DNA of 64,000 nucleotides. Origin: Arthrobacter_N sp051262515 (GTDB taxonomy: Bacteria > Actinomycetota > Actinomycetes > Actinomycetales > Micrococcaceae). Shown here in pieces: positions 15,203 to 23,792 of this stretch. The position numbers were made by a program, and so were the translations under genes. Numbering within the stretch: the first letter of the stretch is position 1; each line of letters starts with the position of its first letter. Under the pieces are notes generated by a model, which worked only from the letters and a program-made list of their open reading frames with translations, ran no database searches and was not told the origin of the DNA. The stretch covers positions 1 through 64,000 of the forward strand of contig NZ_JBIMER010000012.1 of assembly GCF_051262515.1 (NCBI RefSeq). The letters are read 5' to 3'.

Positions 15203-15637
15203 GTGAACGATTCACACTCCGCCGACCGGCCCGCCGTCCTGTTCGTCTGCTCCAAGAACGGCGGCAAGTCCCAGATGGCCGCCGGGCTGATGCGACTGGA
15301 GGCGGGCGACGACATCGTGGTGTCCTCCGCGGGAACGAAACCCGGGAAGGCGATCAACGCGCTGTCCGCCGAGGTGCTGCTGGACCTCGGCGTCGACGTC
15401 CGCGCCGAGGTTCCCAAGGGAATCACCGAGGGGAACATGCGCCGGGCCGGACTCGTGGTGGTCCTGGGTTCGGAGGCAAAGGTGGATCCGATCGACGGCG
15501 TGGCCATCGAAACGTGGGAAACCGACGAACCGTCGCTGCGCGGGATCGAGGGGCGCGAACGGATGGAGCTGGTCCGCGACGATATCCACCGCCGCGTCCG
15601 GGAACTGAGGGACCGGCTCCTCGCCGACCGGGGCTAA
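15203..15637 (+). CDS. arsC1: Arsenate-mycothiol transferase-like ArsC1
   Basis: A 144-residue LMW-phosphatase-fold protein. Its P-loop reads VLFVCSKNGGKSQMA, with Lys where arsenate reductases and phosphatases have the CX5R arginine. The same CxxNGGKSQ form is known from C. glutamicum ArsC1, which joins arsenate to mycothiol. SSAGTKPGKAINALS and VVVLGSEAKV fit that group, and the second Cys region of thioredoxin-type ArsC is absent. GTG at 15203 lies 2 bp after arsR. Mycothiol use fits an actinobacterium. Confidence 0.82.
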   Translation: MNDSHSADRPAVLFVCSKNGGKSQMAAGLMRLEAGDDIVVSSAGTKPGKAINALSAEVLLDLGVDVRAEVPKGITEGNMRRAGLVVVLGSEAKVDPIDGVAIETWETDEPSLRGIEGRERMELVRDDIHRRVRELRDRLLADRG

Positions 15638-15670
15638 CCTCCCCGCCGCACCCCGCACCCCCGCACCCCG

Positions 15671-15733
15671 CATCGGTGTCGGGATAAGTGTCGGAATTCG
15701 CGACTCTTTCCTGCACATACCCCGACACGGATG
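15671..15733. repeat. 63-bp intergenic dyad element, copy 1
   Basis: First of six equal-length copies. Outer arms are CATCGGTGTCGGG (15671-15683) and CCCGACACGGATG (15721-15733). This copy is in the convergent gap between arsC1 and jetD, 30 bp from the jetD stop codon, and marks the left edge of the Wadjet operon. It is the most diverged copy in the centre (GGAATTC instead of CGAAAG). Confidence 0.85.
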
Positions 15734-15763
15734 AGGGGTCGGGGCGCGCGGTCTCCGGGGGGG

Positions 15764-16951
15764 CTACGCGGGCGGTGTCCCGGCGGCAACGCGGAGGGCT
15801 TCCAGTGCGCGGGCCCACGGGATCCGTTCCTGCTCCAGACGGACGTTGCCGCGATCGGCGAGAACCTGGACGGTCGCGAGCTCGGCGGAGGTGAGGTAGT
15901 CCAGCCGCGCGATCGACGAGACCGGCTCCGTCACACACAGGTCCGCGTAGGCGTCGAGCGTCGCGGTGTCCATCAGCACGCTGCGCGCCGCGATATCATG
16001 GGATCTCAGCCGGTTCAGGATCGCGAAACCGTGGCTGTCCAGGTCGCCCCAGTAGACGACGCCGACCGCCCGCACCCAGGGCAGCCTGCCGAGCCGGTCC
16101 ACGGCATATCCCGAACCATGCACGACGACGGCGCCCGGGAAAGACGGCATCGCCAACACCGATTCGAGGTTCTCCAGAACGAACACGGTCCGCGGCACGA
16201 TGTCCATCGACGCCAGATCGGCAACGGGAGCGGAGACATCGCCCAGGCCGCCCGGCGCCAACGAGGGATCGAGGAACCGGACGCGGACCAGGTCCGGCTT
16301 CGGCGCCAGCCCGAGGTCCGCTCCGCCGCTCGCGGCGCGGTGGAGCCGCTCCACGAGCGACCGGTGCGAACCGACCCACTTCGTGTCCACGCCACGGATC
16401 GGCAGCTGGCGGATGTACAGGTTCGACGCCGGATGCGCGGCCAACCATTCGAGCACGCCGAGCAGCCGGGCGAAGTCCGCGTCGCCCAGGGCCGCGATGT
16501 CCTTCGCGGATCGGGGCAGCGCGGCGGCCAGCTCCACGGAATCGCCGGGGACCGCATCGAGCAGTCGGCCGAACCGGTCCGTGAGCCGGTTCCAATGGTC
16601 GGACCGGCCCGCGAACCGTGCGACCGAGGCGGGGGAGTCCAGGATCAACCGCTCGGGAACGCGTTGGGTCCCGAGGTTCGACCACCGGCGCTCGCCCCAG
16701 GCCACCTCGATCCCCGCCGCCGCCCCACGGGGTCCGGCCACTCCATCGGCGGCGGACCACGAACGAACCCAACCGATGGCCCCGGACTGGTCGGCGAGTG
16801 CGGCGCGCTCGGTCGGTGGATGCAGGGGCAGGGACAACAAGGGGACCGGAAGCGGCCCCACCGCCGCACTTGCCCACATGCCAGCCAGCCGATCGTACTT
16901 CGCCCGCACGGCGGCTCGCGCGGCATCGGGGGTGACGGGAACCGGACTCAC
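15764..16951 (-). CDS. jetD: Wadjet JetD nuclease subunit (DUF3322/DUF2220)
   Basis: A 395-residue Wadjet type I effector. The C-terminal Toprim-like nuclease domain shows VFVLENLESVLA (catalytic Glu strand) and VVYWGDLDSHGFAILNRLRS (the Asp pair with HGF). The N-terminal half (~1-190, DUF3322) has GVDTKWVGSHR and the ALPRSAKDIA region. JetD cleaves circular DNA held by the JetABC SMC complex. GTG at 16951 overlaps the jetC stop (GTGA). It is last in the operon jetA-B-C-D. Confidence 0.92.
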   Translation of the reverse strand: MSPVPVTPDAARAAVRAKYDRLAGMWASAAVGPLPVPLLSLPLHPPTERAALADQSGAIGWVRSWSAADGVAGPRGAAAGIEVAWGERRWSNLGTQRVPERLILDSPASVARFAGRSDHWNRLTDRFGRLLDAVPGDSVELAAALPRSAKDIAALGDADFARLLGVLEWLAAHPASNLYIRQLPIRGVDTKWVGSHRSLVERLHRAASGGADLGLAPKPDLVRVRFLDPSLAPGGLGDVSAPVADLASMDIVPRTVFVLENLESVLAMPSFPGAVVVHGSGYAVDRLGRLPWVRAVGVVYWGDLDSHGFAILNRLRSHDIAARSVLMDTATLDAYADLCVTEPVSSIARLDYLTSAELATVQVLADRGNVRLEQERIPWARALEALRVAAGTPPA

Positions 16952-19900
16952 CAGAGGGTGCTGGCCTCGTCGCGGACGGGAGCGCCGTCCCGCCCGCGCT
17001 CGGGCTCCGCGTCCCCTCCGGCGGCAGGGCCCTCGGCGGCGTCGCCGACCGGTTCGGCACCGGCGTCGTACTCCAAGGTGGCGATCCGGGAGTCGCGGAA
17101 ATCGACGCACTTGATGACGGCCGTCCCGCCGATGTACTCGGACAACGTCTGCAACAGCTTCAGCGGCGTCGCGAGGACCATGTGGAACCCGAACTCGTGG
17201 AACACGTCCATGGCCATCCGGGTGAACCGGGCGTCGGCCTTGTCGAACGCCTCGTCCATCATCACGGTCCCGTAGCGCGGCAGCAGTTCGTCGTCGCGCG
17301 TGAGCTGGTAGCGCAGTGCGGCCGCCAGGCAGAACGTGACCAGCTTCTGCTGCTGCCCGCCGGAGAGCCCGGCGCTGGAGTCGTGGATGTTCACCACGAC
17401 GCCGCCGGCGTCGATCTCGAGCGCAGTGAACCGCACGTGCAGCCGGGTGTCCAGGCAGTGCCGGCGCCAGGACGCGTCGGCCGCCTCGCTCGAGGCCAAC
17501 CGGCCCATCAGCCGGCGCATGGTCTCGAAGCGGCGCTCGGCCTCCTCGCGGTCCTCGGCGGTCCAGGATCCGGTGGCGATGTCCTGCAGGTCGGCCAGGA
17601 ACTGCCGGCCCAATTCGCCGCGGTTCTCCTTCACCTGGATGCGCAGGAACCGGCCCTCGTCGAACGCCGAACGCCCCAGCGACCGGTTCACGGGATCCAC
17701 GCGGTCGCGCACCTCCCCGGGCGCCCGCCGGATCTCCGCCGCCAGCTGCGCGACGTTCTGCTGGGACTGGCTCTCCAGCAGCCCGAAGAACCGCGATTCG
17801 AACTGCGGCAGCCCGTCCGCGACCAGCCGGTCCAGCAGCCCCAGATAGCCTGCCCGGTCCTCGATGTCCGAACCCAGATCGGCCGCCGCGGCGGGCCAAG
17901 CCGCACGGAAGTCGTGTGCGGCCGCACCGAAGTCCCGGGCCGCGCGCTGCGCCGCGTCGGCGTGGGTGCGTTCCTCGTGCGAGAGCTTCCCGCTGACGGC
18001 CAGAGCGACGTCGTCGATGATGTCGTGCGTGATCCGCCGGCGTTGCGCGCTGCCCGCGAACAGCCTCTCCAGCCGGGTGCGGACGCCGTCGTCGACCGGC
18101 CCGGCAGTGTTGCGCGCGCGCAGGCCCGCGATGGTCGCCTCCAGCCCGTTGACCAGCGCGGCGGCCTCGGCGGCCTCGCGCTGGCGCTCCCGCTCCATCC
18201 GGCGGGAGGCCTCGTGGCGGGCGTCCGCCTCGCGCTCGGCGTCCTGCGCGGCACGCAGGTCGTCGCTGGCGGCGAGCAGCGATTCGAGCCGGCCGCGCTG
18301 TTCGGCCAGCGACGCCTCCGCGGCGTCGGTGTCCACCTCCTGCCACTGCAACCCGTCGAGTTCCTCGAGCGCCGCTAGCCGCCGCTGTGTCGCCTCGCGT
18401 CCCGCGCTGAACGCGTCCACCGACCGCTCGGCGTCGTCCAGCCGCTTCCGCGCCTCGGCGAGGCTGCCGATCAGGTGCTCCAGCTTGGATTCGGTGCCGA
18501 ATCCCAGGTACCAGTTGCGCCGGTCGTCGACGCGGTGGCGGTCGTCCTTCTCGTACTTGGTGCGCGAACGCCGGACCTGTCCGGCCCGGGTCACGGCCTG
18601 CTCGTGCGCAGCCAGGTCGGCCGGGGACTCGACACACGCGTAGTCGTAGCGCCTGGACAGCTCCAGGTGCAGCCAGCCGGACATCGGGCAGTCGGCGACC
18701 AACACGCGGTGGACCAACGACGTCGTCGGATCGGTTTTGCGCGGGGCGTCCGGGCGGGCGGGGACGTCCTCGAACACCAGCCGGGTGCCCAGGTGCAGGG
18801 CGTCCACCGCCTTCCGCACGGCCGCGAGGTGCGATTGCGGCACCAGCATCACGGTGGCCAGCGGCCGCAGCACGCGTTCGATCGCGCCCGTCCAGTCCGC
18901 GAAGTCCGCCTCCACCTCCAGCAGCTCGCCGGCAAACGGCAGCGCCTTCTCCGGAAGACCGGCCTGCTCGGCCACGGCGGTGCGGGCGTCCAGCAGCCGG
19001 CGGTCCAGGTTGGAGCGCCGCGTGCGCAGCGCGGTGATGTCCTTCTCCAGCGACCCCAAATCGTGGCGCGCGGCCGACCGGGCGTCGTGGAGCTCCAGTA
19101 ACCGGGTCTTGGATTCCGGTTCTGCGGCCTCCCACTCCGTCCGTTCCCGGGCCGCGGTGCCGCGCAGTTCCTCCAGGTCCGCGAAGGATTCCGGCATGGG
19201 GACCCGGGCGTCGCCCAGACGCGTGGCCAGGCGGGCCCGGCGTGCGGTGGCGTCCGCGACCTCACGCTCGGCCAGCGCGATCCACGCGCGCTGGGTCTCC
19301 AGCGCCGCGCCGCCGTTCTCGGAGACGCGCTGCCGGGCGACGGACAGCGCCTCGTACAGGTCGCGGACGTGGTCGGCCGCCTGCCCGGCGGCGTGCTCGG
19401 CGGCGAGGAGCTGTTCCCCGGCCGCTTCGCGGGCCTCCTCGGCCAGCCGCAGCTTCCACGCGTCCTTGAACGCGGGAACGGCCCCGTGAAGCTCCCCGGC
19501 CTCGGCGGCCGCCGAGGCGCTGGCCTCGTACGCGCGGGCGGGGACGGCCATGTCCTGCAGGTGGTCGCGCTGGCGCCGGGCCTGCACGACGGCGGCGTGG
19601 GCCTGAGAGAGCTCGCCGAACTGCGCCACCGCGTTCTCGGCCATCGCGAACGTGCGGGGCTCGTCCAGCATGAACGTGCGGAACAGCTCGTCCAGGTTGC
19701 CGAGCGACTTCGCGGCCTGCGTCTTATGCAACAGCAGGACCGCGTTCTCCCCGGAGATCCCCAGCAGTCGGCTGAAGCGGGCGGCGAAGCTCGAGTGCTT
19801 GTCCGTGACCGCCACGGCGTCCGGCCACGCGGCCTTGATCTTGCGCACGTCGATCCCGGAGCCCAGGTGCGGCACGAAGTCCGGGAGAGCGGCGTCGTCC

Positions 19901-20355
19901 TGCAGGATCAGCGACAGTTCCTGCACGTCCGACGGCGTGTTGCTGCCCCGGCGCAGGTGGTACAGCTTCACGAGGACCACGGGTTTGCCGCCGTTGCCGT
20001 CGTCGTAGCGGAGCAGTATGCCGCTGTGGGTGGCGTTCGGGCGGAGGTATTCGCTGGCGACCTCGCCGGTCTCCTCGTCCGCGCTGCGCCGCCACGCCCC
20101 GCGGACGTAGCTGACCAGGCTGCGGTCCTCACCGCGCGCGCCGCCGTCGTTCGCCGCGGCGTTGAAGCGCAGCTTGCCGCGCGGGGTGAGCACCGCGGAG
20201 ACCGCGTCCAGCAGCGAGGACTTGCCCGAGCCCGACGGCCCCGTGACCAGGAACCCGCGCCGGGCCACCGGCACCGTCCAGTGCCCCTGGAACGTGCCCC
20301 AATTCAGCAGTTCGATGCGGTCCAGGCGCCACTGGCCCGGGTGGATCGCGTTCAT
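16948..20355 (-). CDS. jetC: Wadjet JetC SMC/MukB-like ATPase
   Basis: A 1135-residue SMC-like ATPase. Walker A GPSGSGKSS lies at residues 39-47. Long Ala/Glu/Arg-rich coiled coils occupy ~250-450 and ~600-850 around a hinge-like region with FADWTGAIERVLRPLATVML. The signature LSGGQQQK is near residue 995 and Walker B GTVMMDEAFDKAD near 1040. It extrudes DNA loops in the Wadjet complex and senses small circular DNA. It overlaps jetB and jetD by 4 bp each. The C-terminal ~35 residues are acidic and low-complexity. Confidence 0.93.
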   Translation of the reverse strand: MNAIHPGQWRLDRIELLNWGTFQGHWTVPVARRGFLVTGPSGSGKSSLLDAVSAVLTPRGKLRFNAAANDGGARGEDRSLVSYVRGAWRRSADEETGEVASEYLRPNATHSGILLRYDDGNGGKPVVLVKLYHLRRGSNTPSDVQELSLILQDDAALPDFVPHLGSGIDVRKIKAAWPDAVAVTDKHSSFAARFSRLLGISGENAVLLLHKTQAAKSLGNLDELFRTFMLDEPRTFAMAENAVAQFGELSQAHAAVVQARRQRDHLQDMAVPARAYEASASAAAEAGELHGAVPAFKDAWKLRLAEEAREAAGEQLLAAEHAAGQAADHVRDLYEALSVARQRVSENGGAALETQRAWIALAEREVADATARRARLATRLGDARVPMPESFADLEELRGTAARERTEWEAAEPESKTRLLELHDARSAARHDLGSLEKDITALRTRRSNLDRRLLDARTAVAEQAGLPEKALPFAGELLEVEADFADWTGAIERVLRPLATVMLVPQSHLAAVRKAVDALHLGTRLVFEDVPARPDAPRKTDPTTSLVHRVLVADCPMSGWLHLELSRRYDYACVESPADLAAHEQAVTRAGQVRRSRTKYEKDDRHRVDDRRNWYLGFGTESKLEHLIGSLAEARKRLDDAERSVDAFSAGREATQRRLAALEELDGLQWQEVDTDAAEASLAEQRGRLESLLAASDDLRAAQDAEREADARHEASRRMERERQREAAEAAALVNGLEATIAGLRARNTAGPVDDGVRTRLERLFAGSAQRRRITHDIIDDVALAVSGKLSHEERTHADAAQRAARDFGAAAHDFRAAWPAAAADLGSDIEDRAGYLGLLDRLVADGLPQFESRFFGLLESQSQQNVAQLAAEIRRAPGEVRDRVDPVNRSLGRSAFDEGRFLRIQVKENRGELGRQFLADLQDIATGSWTAEDREEAERRFETMRRLMGRLASSEAADASWRRHCLDTRLHVRFTALEIDAGGVVVNIHDSSAGLSGGQQQKLVTFCLAAALRYQLTRDDELLPRYGTVMMDEAFDKADARFTRMAMDVFHEFGFHMVLATPLKLLQTLSEYIGGTAVIKCVDFRDSRIATLEYDAGAEPVGDAAEGPAAGGDAEPERGRDGAPVRDEASTLW

Positions 20356-21068
20356 GCGGGCTCCTCGCCGTCGTCTTCCGCGCCGTCTCCCGCGCCATCT
20401 CCCGTGCCGCCGGCGGCCAGCACGGGGTCGCCAGCCAACCGGCGGTATTCCGCGCGCACAGCCGCGATCTCCTCCGGACCGAACACCAGGCGCATCACGG
20501 GCGAGACCTCGAACCGGCCCTCGGTGCTGGTGGGCGCGAGCAGGCCGAACTTGACCATCTTGGTCCACGAGGCGTTGATCCGCTTGGAGAAACCGGCGGG
20601 GTCGGCATTGTCCCTGCCGCGGTAGACCTGCAGCTGGTCGGCGACCTCGTCTGCGCCGACGATCGTCCGGGTCCCGTGGGAATCGTGCAGCAGCTGTTGG
20701 CGCAGGTGCAGGAGCAGCGCGGTGTCCAGGAACGTCAGCGTGGCGGTGCGCATCACGCGCGGTGCGTCCGGCGCGGCCTGCACGTTCCGCACGAACGCCA
20801 CCTGGGACTCGTGGTCCGCGACGAGCTCGAGGAACAGGTCGGCCAGCCGGGACCGGATCTCCTCCTCGTCGGCGAGCAGGGCGGACCACAGGTTCGCGTG
20901 CCGCGCGGCCGAGAGGTAGGGGCCGCGCAGCAGCTGGACCAGGGCCCGGCGGGAGGGCTCGCGGAGGGTGCCGCCGTCGCCGTCCCACAGGCCCGGGCGG
21001 GCGGGGGATCCGGCGTCGCGCTCCTCCAAGGGTGCGGCGTCGGGTGCGGCGGGGACCGGCTTGCTCAT
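20352..21068 (-). CDS. jetB: Wadjet JetB subunit (DUF4194, MukE-like)
   Basis: A 238-residue DUF4194 protein equivalent to the MukE/kite subunit. RALVQLLRGPYLSAARHANL and RTATLTFLDTALLLHLRQQL are typical of the family. The C-terminus is a low-complexity Gly/Asp/Glu tail. I start at MSKPVPAAPD (21068), whose ATG overlaps the jetA stop as ATGA; the longer frame reads through jetA. It bridges JetA and the JetC heads. Confidence 0.9.
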   Translation of the reverse strand: MSKPVPAAPDAAPLEERDAGSPARPGLWDGDGGTLREPSRRALVQLLRGPYLSAARHANLWSALLADEEEIRSRLADLFLELVADHESQVAFVRNVQAAPDAPRVMRTATLTFLDTALLLHLRQQLLHDSHGTRTIVGADEVADQLQVYRGRDNADPAGFSKRINASWTKMVKFGLLAPTSTEGRFEVSPVMRLVFGPEEIAAVRAEYRRLAGDPVLAAGGTGDGAGDGAEDDGEEPA

Positions 21069-22504
21069 GCGGGGATCCTTCCGGTGAAAAGGTGGCGGTC
21101 GAGCGTGCCATGGCGCCCGTCCCACTCGACGGTTTCGCGCCCGCCGACGGCGGTGCCGTGCTCTTGGGCGAGCACCAACAGTCCGACGACGCTCGCGACG
21201 CCCTGGGTGGCGGGGTGGGCCGCGAGTATCTCGGCGATGGTCGCGGCGCCGTGCTCCTCGACGGTGCGGTTGACGTTGTCCTCCAACTCCGCCATGTCGA
21301 TGTCCGAGGCTCGGGCCAGGGCCAGCAGCTCGCCGATGTCGACCAGATCCGCCTCGTGGGACACGACGTCGGTGCCCGCCTCGAAATCACCGGGGTTGTG
21401 CAGCTTCAGCGCGGAGACGCTGGAGAGCGGGACGCTGGTCAGGTCCAGGGTGAGGCCGGTCTTCGCGTACGGCTTGACGGTCTCCGACGCCTCGAGCGCC
21501 TCGCGCAACCCGGATCGCAGGTGGCGGCTGATGAGGCGCTCGCGCTGAAGGTCCTGGCTCTGGACGAATCTGCGCAGGCTCCGGCTGAATGTGGTTAACA
21601 CGGTGTGGATCTCGGCGCCGCGGTCCTGCAGCGTGGGCAGGAGCCGGCGGAGGGTCCGGACCTGCGCGGGGGAGAGGCCCTCGACGAATCCGCGGTCCAT
21701 CACCGAGGAGATCGATTCCTCGAACTCGAGGCCGCGCTCGGGGTCCAACAGGAGCGCGTAGAACCCGGCGAAACTGCGTCCGGCGTCGGATTCGGCCAGC
21801 AGGTCCACGCCGCGGAAGATGTCCTCCAGCACCGACGAGCGCGGGCCTTCCTGTTCGACGAGGCGCTCGCGCAGGGTGCGGTTCAACTGTTCCAGCTCGC
21901 CGCGGACCCGGGCGAAATCGGCCGGGACCTCCTCGACCAGCCCGAGGATGTCGCGGATCCGCTCCAGGGCGCGCTCGGCGGGCAGGACGTCGACCTCCCC
22001 GGATTCGACGCGGGCGATCTGGGCGTCGATGCGCTCGCGTTCGGCGTGCAGCGCGGCCAGGCGGGTGGCCATGTCCGGGTCGGTGTCCCGGGCCAGGGAC
22101 CGCAGCTGGTCCTGGATGGTGGCCAGGCGCGATTCGGTGACGGTCTGGCGTGGTTCGGCGAGCTGCGTGACGAAGCGGATGGCGGTCAGCGCGCCGGGGG
22201 AGAGTTCGAACGTCTCCTCGCGGGAATCCTGGGCGGAGCGGCGGATGAGGATCTGCTGGTTGCGCCACTCCGCGCAGTAGGCCTGCGCCGTCTGCGGCAG
22301 GTCGAAGCCCTCGCCGCGCAGCTCCTCGAGATCCGAATCGACCTTCTCGAACAGGACCGGGGCCGGGAGGCGGCGCTCCTCGCCCGAGAGGTGGCGGCCG
22401 AGGACCGCTACGGCGACGTCCGCGTTCCGGGCGCGGAGCATCGCCCAGGCGGGGTCGGATGACTGGAGCCTGGATGCGGCACGCGCGGTGCGGAGAACGC
22501 TCAC
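21065..22504 (-). CDS. jetA: Wadjet JetA subunit (DUF3375, MukF-like kleisin)
   Basis: A 479-residue DUF3375 protein, the MukF/kleisin-like subunit of Wadjet type I and first gene of the operon. ELSPGALTAIRFVTQLAEPR and TVTESRLATIQDQLRSLARD are characteristic; a helical middle (~150-260) is followed by RGVDLLAESDAGRSFAGFYA. GTG at 22504 (VSVLRTARAA) matches the family N-terminus; the frame open further upstream is a shadow crossing the 63-bp element. The length is normal. Confidence 0.92.
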   Translation of the reverse strand: MSVLRTARAASRLQSSDPAWAMLRARNADVAVAVLGRHLSGEERRLPAPVLFEKVDSDLEELRGEGFDLPQTAQAYCAEWRNQQILIRRSAQDSREETFELSPGALTAIRFVTQLAEPRQTVTESRLATIQDQLRSLARDTDPDMATRLAALHAERERIDAQIARVESGEVDVLPAERALERIRDILGLVEEVPADFARVRGELEQLNRTLRERLVEQEGPRSSVLEDIFRGVDLLAESDAGRSFAGFYALLLDPERGLEFEESISSVMDRGFVEGLSPAQVRTLRRLLPTLQDRGAEIHTVLTTFSRSLRRFVQSQDLQRERLISRHLRSGLREALEASETVKPYAKTGLTLDLTSVPLSSVSALKLHNPGDFEAGTDVVSHEADLVDIGELLALARASDIDMAELEDNVNRTVEEHGAATIAEILAAHPATQGVASVVGLLVLAQEHGTAVGGRETVEWDGRHGTLDRHLFTGRIPA

Positions 22505-22570
22505 GGATCCACGGTAGCGGCAGGAGCGGACAGTTGGGGAACCGGTCCGTCGCCAGCGGCCCCCGGGACG

Positions 22571-22633
22571 CATCGGTGTCGGGGTAGATGTCGGAAAGCC
22601 CGGCGCTTTCCCGCACTTACCCCGACACGGCTG
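22571..22633. repeat. 63-bp intergenic dyad element, copy 2
   Basis: Arms CATCGGTGTCGGG and CCCGACACGGCTG, same orientation as copy 1, 6.9 kb away. It lies in the divergent gap between jetA (start 22504) and the VOC gene (start 22685), so here it is in a promoter region rather than downstream of genes. It marks the right edge of the Wadjet operon. Confidence 0.9.
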
Positions 22634-22684
22634 CGGCAGGGGGCCGGGGTGGACGGAATGGCGCGACGAGGCATGATGGGAAGC

Positions 22685-23077
22685 ATGGATATCCTCTCGA
22701 GCCGCGTGCTCCTGCGACCCGTCGACCTCCAGCAAACCCAGGCGTTCTACCGGGACGTCCTCGAGCTCGGGGTCTCCCGGGAGTTCGGGTCCGGCGAGCA
22801 TGCCGGCGTCGTGTTCTTCCTCGGCAGCGGGACGCTGGAGGTCTCCGGAACCAGGGAGGCCGGAACGCCGTCGTCCCTGATTCTGTGGCTGCAGGTGCGC
22901 GACGTCGCCGACGAGCTCCGGCGCCTCGCGGACCAGGGCGTGGACCCGGTCCGCGAGGCGCGGCAGGAGCCGTGGGGGCTGATCGAGGCGTGGATCGAGG
23001 ACCCGGACGGCACCCGGATCGCCCTGGTCCAGGTTCCCGAGGACCACCCGATGCGCCGCGACCAGCGCACTCTCTGA
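22685..23077 (+). CDS. VOC (glyoxalase/bleomycin-resistance/dioxygenase) family protein
   Basis: A 130-residue single VOC-fold protein. ILSSRVLLRPVDLQQTQAFY and a C-terminal IEAWIEDPDGTRIALVQVPE give the paired beta-alpha-beta-beta-beta modules and the metal-ligand-like Glu. Members include glyoxalases, dioxygenases and drug-binding proteins; the substrate is unknown. Several in-frame ATGs exist (22649, 22673, 22676, 22685). I choose 22685 because the fold starts directly after it, with a weak GGGAAG upstream. Confidence 0.75.
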   Translation: MDILSSRVLLRPVDLQQTQAFYRDVLELGVSREFGSGEHAGVVFFLGSGTLEVSGTREAGTPSSLILWLQVRDVADELRRLADQGVDPVREARQEPWGLIEAWIEDPDGTRIALVQVPEDHPMRRDQRTL

Positions 23078-23127
23078 TAATCGACGACTGGCACGGCATT
23101 CGGCCGCAACCGGGGGAGAATGTTGCC

Positions 23128-23439
23128 ATGACCGTTGAGCTTCTGCACATTGACGAATGCCCCAACTCGAACGACGCCGCCGAGCGCGTGAAGACCGCGC
23201 TGGACGCGCTGGGCCATCCGGACGAGGAAGTGCGCATGCGGCTGGTGGGGTCGGCGGCGGAAATGGCCGGGACCGCCTTCGCCGGATCGCCCACCATCAC
23301 GGTGGACGGGGTGGACATCTTCCCCGAGGGTGCCCCGGCGGGCGATCTGGCCTGCCGGATTTACCGGACTCCCGCCGGTTTCGCCGGCCTTCCCACGGTG
23401 GAGCAGATCCAGGACGCGTTGGGCCAGCGGGGGTTCTGA
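23128..23439 (+). CDS. Small thioredoxin-fold protein
   Basis: A 103-residue cytoplasmic protein. VELLHIDECPNSNDAAERVK resembles a thioredoxin-like beta1-Cys-alpha1 start with a single CPNS motif, and FAGSPTITVDGVDIFPEG matches the cis-Pro strand. Similar proteins occur alone or as companions of mercury/metal resistance genes in actinobacteria; the function here is unknown. GGGGGAG lies just upstream of the ATG. It follows the VOC gene by 50 bp and may be co-transcribed. Confidence 0.7.
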   Translation: MTVELLHIDECPNSNDAAERVKTALDALGHPDEEVRMRLVGSAAEMAGTAFAGSPTITVDGVDIFPEGAPAGDLACRIYRTPAGFAGLPTVEQIQDALGQRGF

Positions 23440-23792
23440 ACCCGGCTTCGGCCCCACGGGTTTACACCGCCCGATCCGCCCGCGCCGATCCGGTCAGCCG
23501 GCGCCACATCGGTGCCCGCCGCCTTCCGGGAGCCCCCGCGCCCGTCCGGACACGCGAAGGGACCGCCCGGCGCCTGCGCCGAACGGCCCCTAGTTTCCTG
23601 GGTTTCCAGCCACTTGTGCTTCGTTGTGGAAGCTAATGCGCGTTACGCCTGTCCGTTGAACGGCGGCTCGTTGTGGCGCGGGGTATCCGTCAGGGTGTCG
23701 TCGATGTGTGTTGCACCTTCGCTGGGGGCCCGAGCCGGACGGGGGATCCCGGGCGGTGGTTCTCGGTCATGCGACGCCGGGGTTCGTGCGGA
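23440..23792. other. Convergent intergenic gap, nothing recognised
   Basis: A 353-bp gap between the thioredoxin-fold gene (+) and the phosphoesterase gene (-). I see no believable ORF, strong hairpin or known repeat. Short frames here lack start signals and family resemblance. Confidence 0.5.

Noticed and set aside
15671..15733. 63-bp copies as ordinary Rho-independent terminators
   Set aside because: No U tract follows, the stems are interrupted in the same places, and one copy (22571-22633) is not downstream of any gene.
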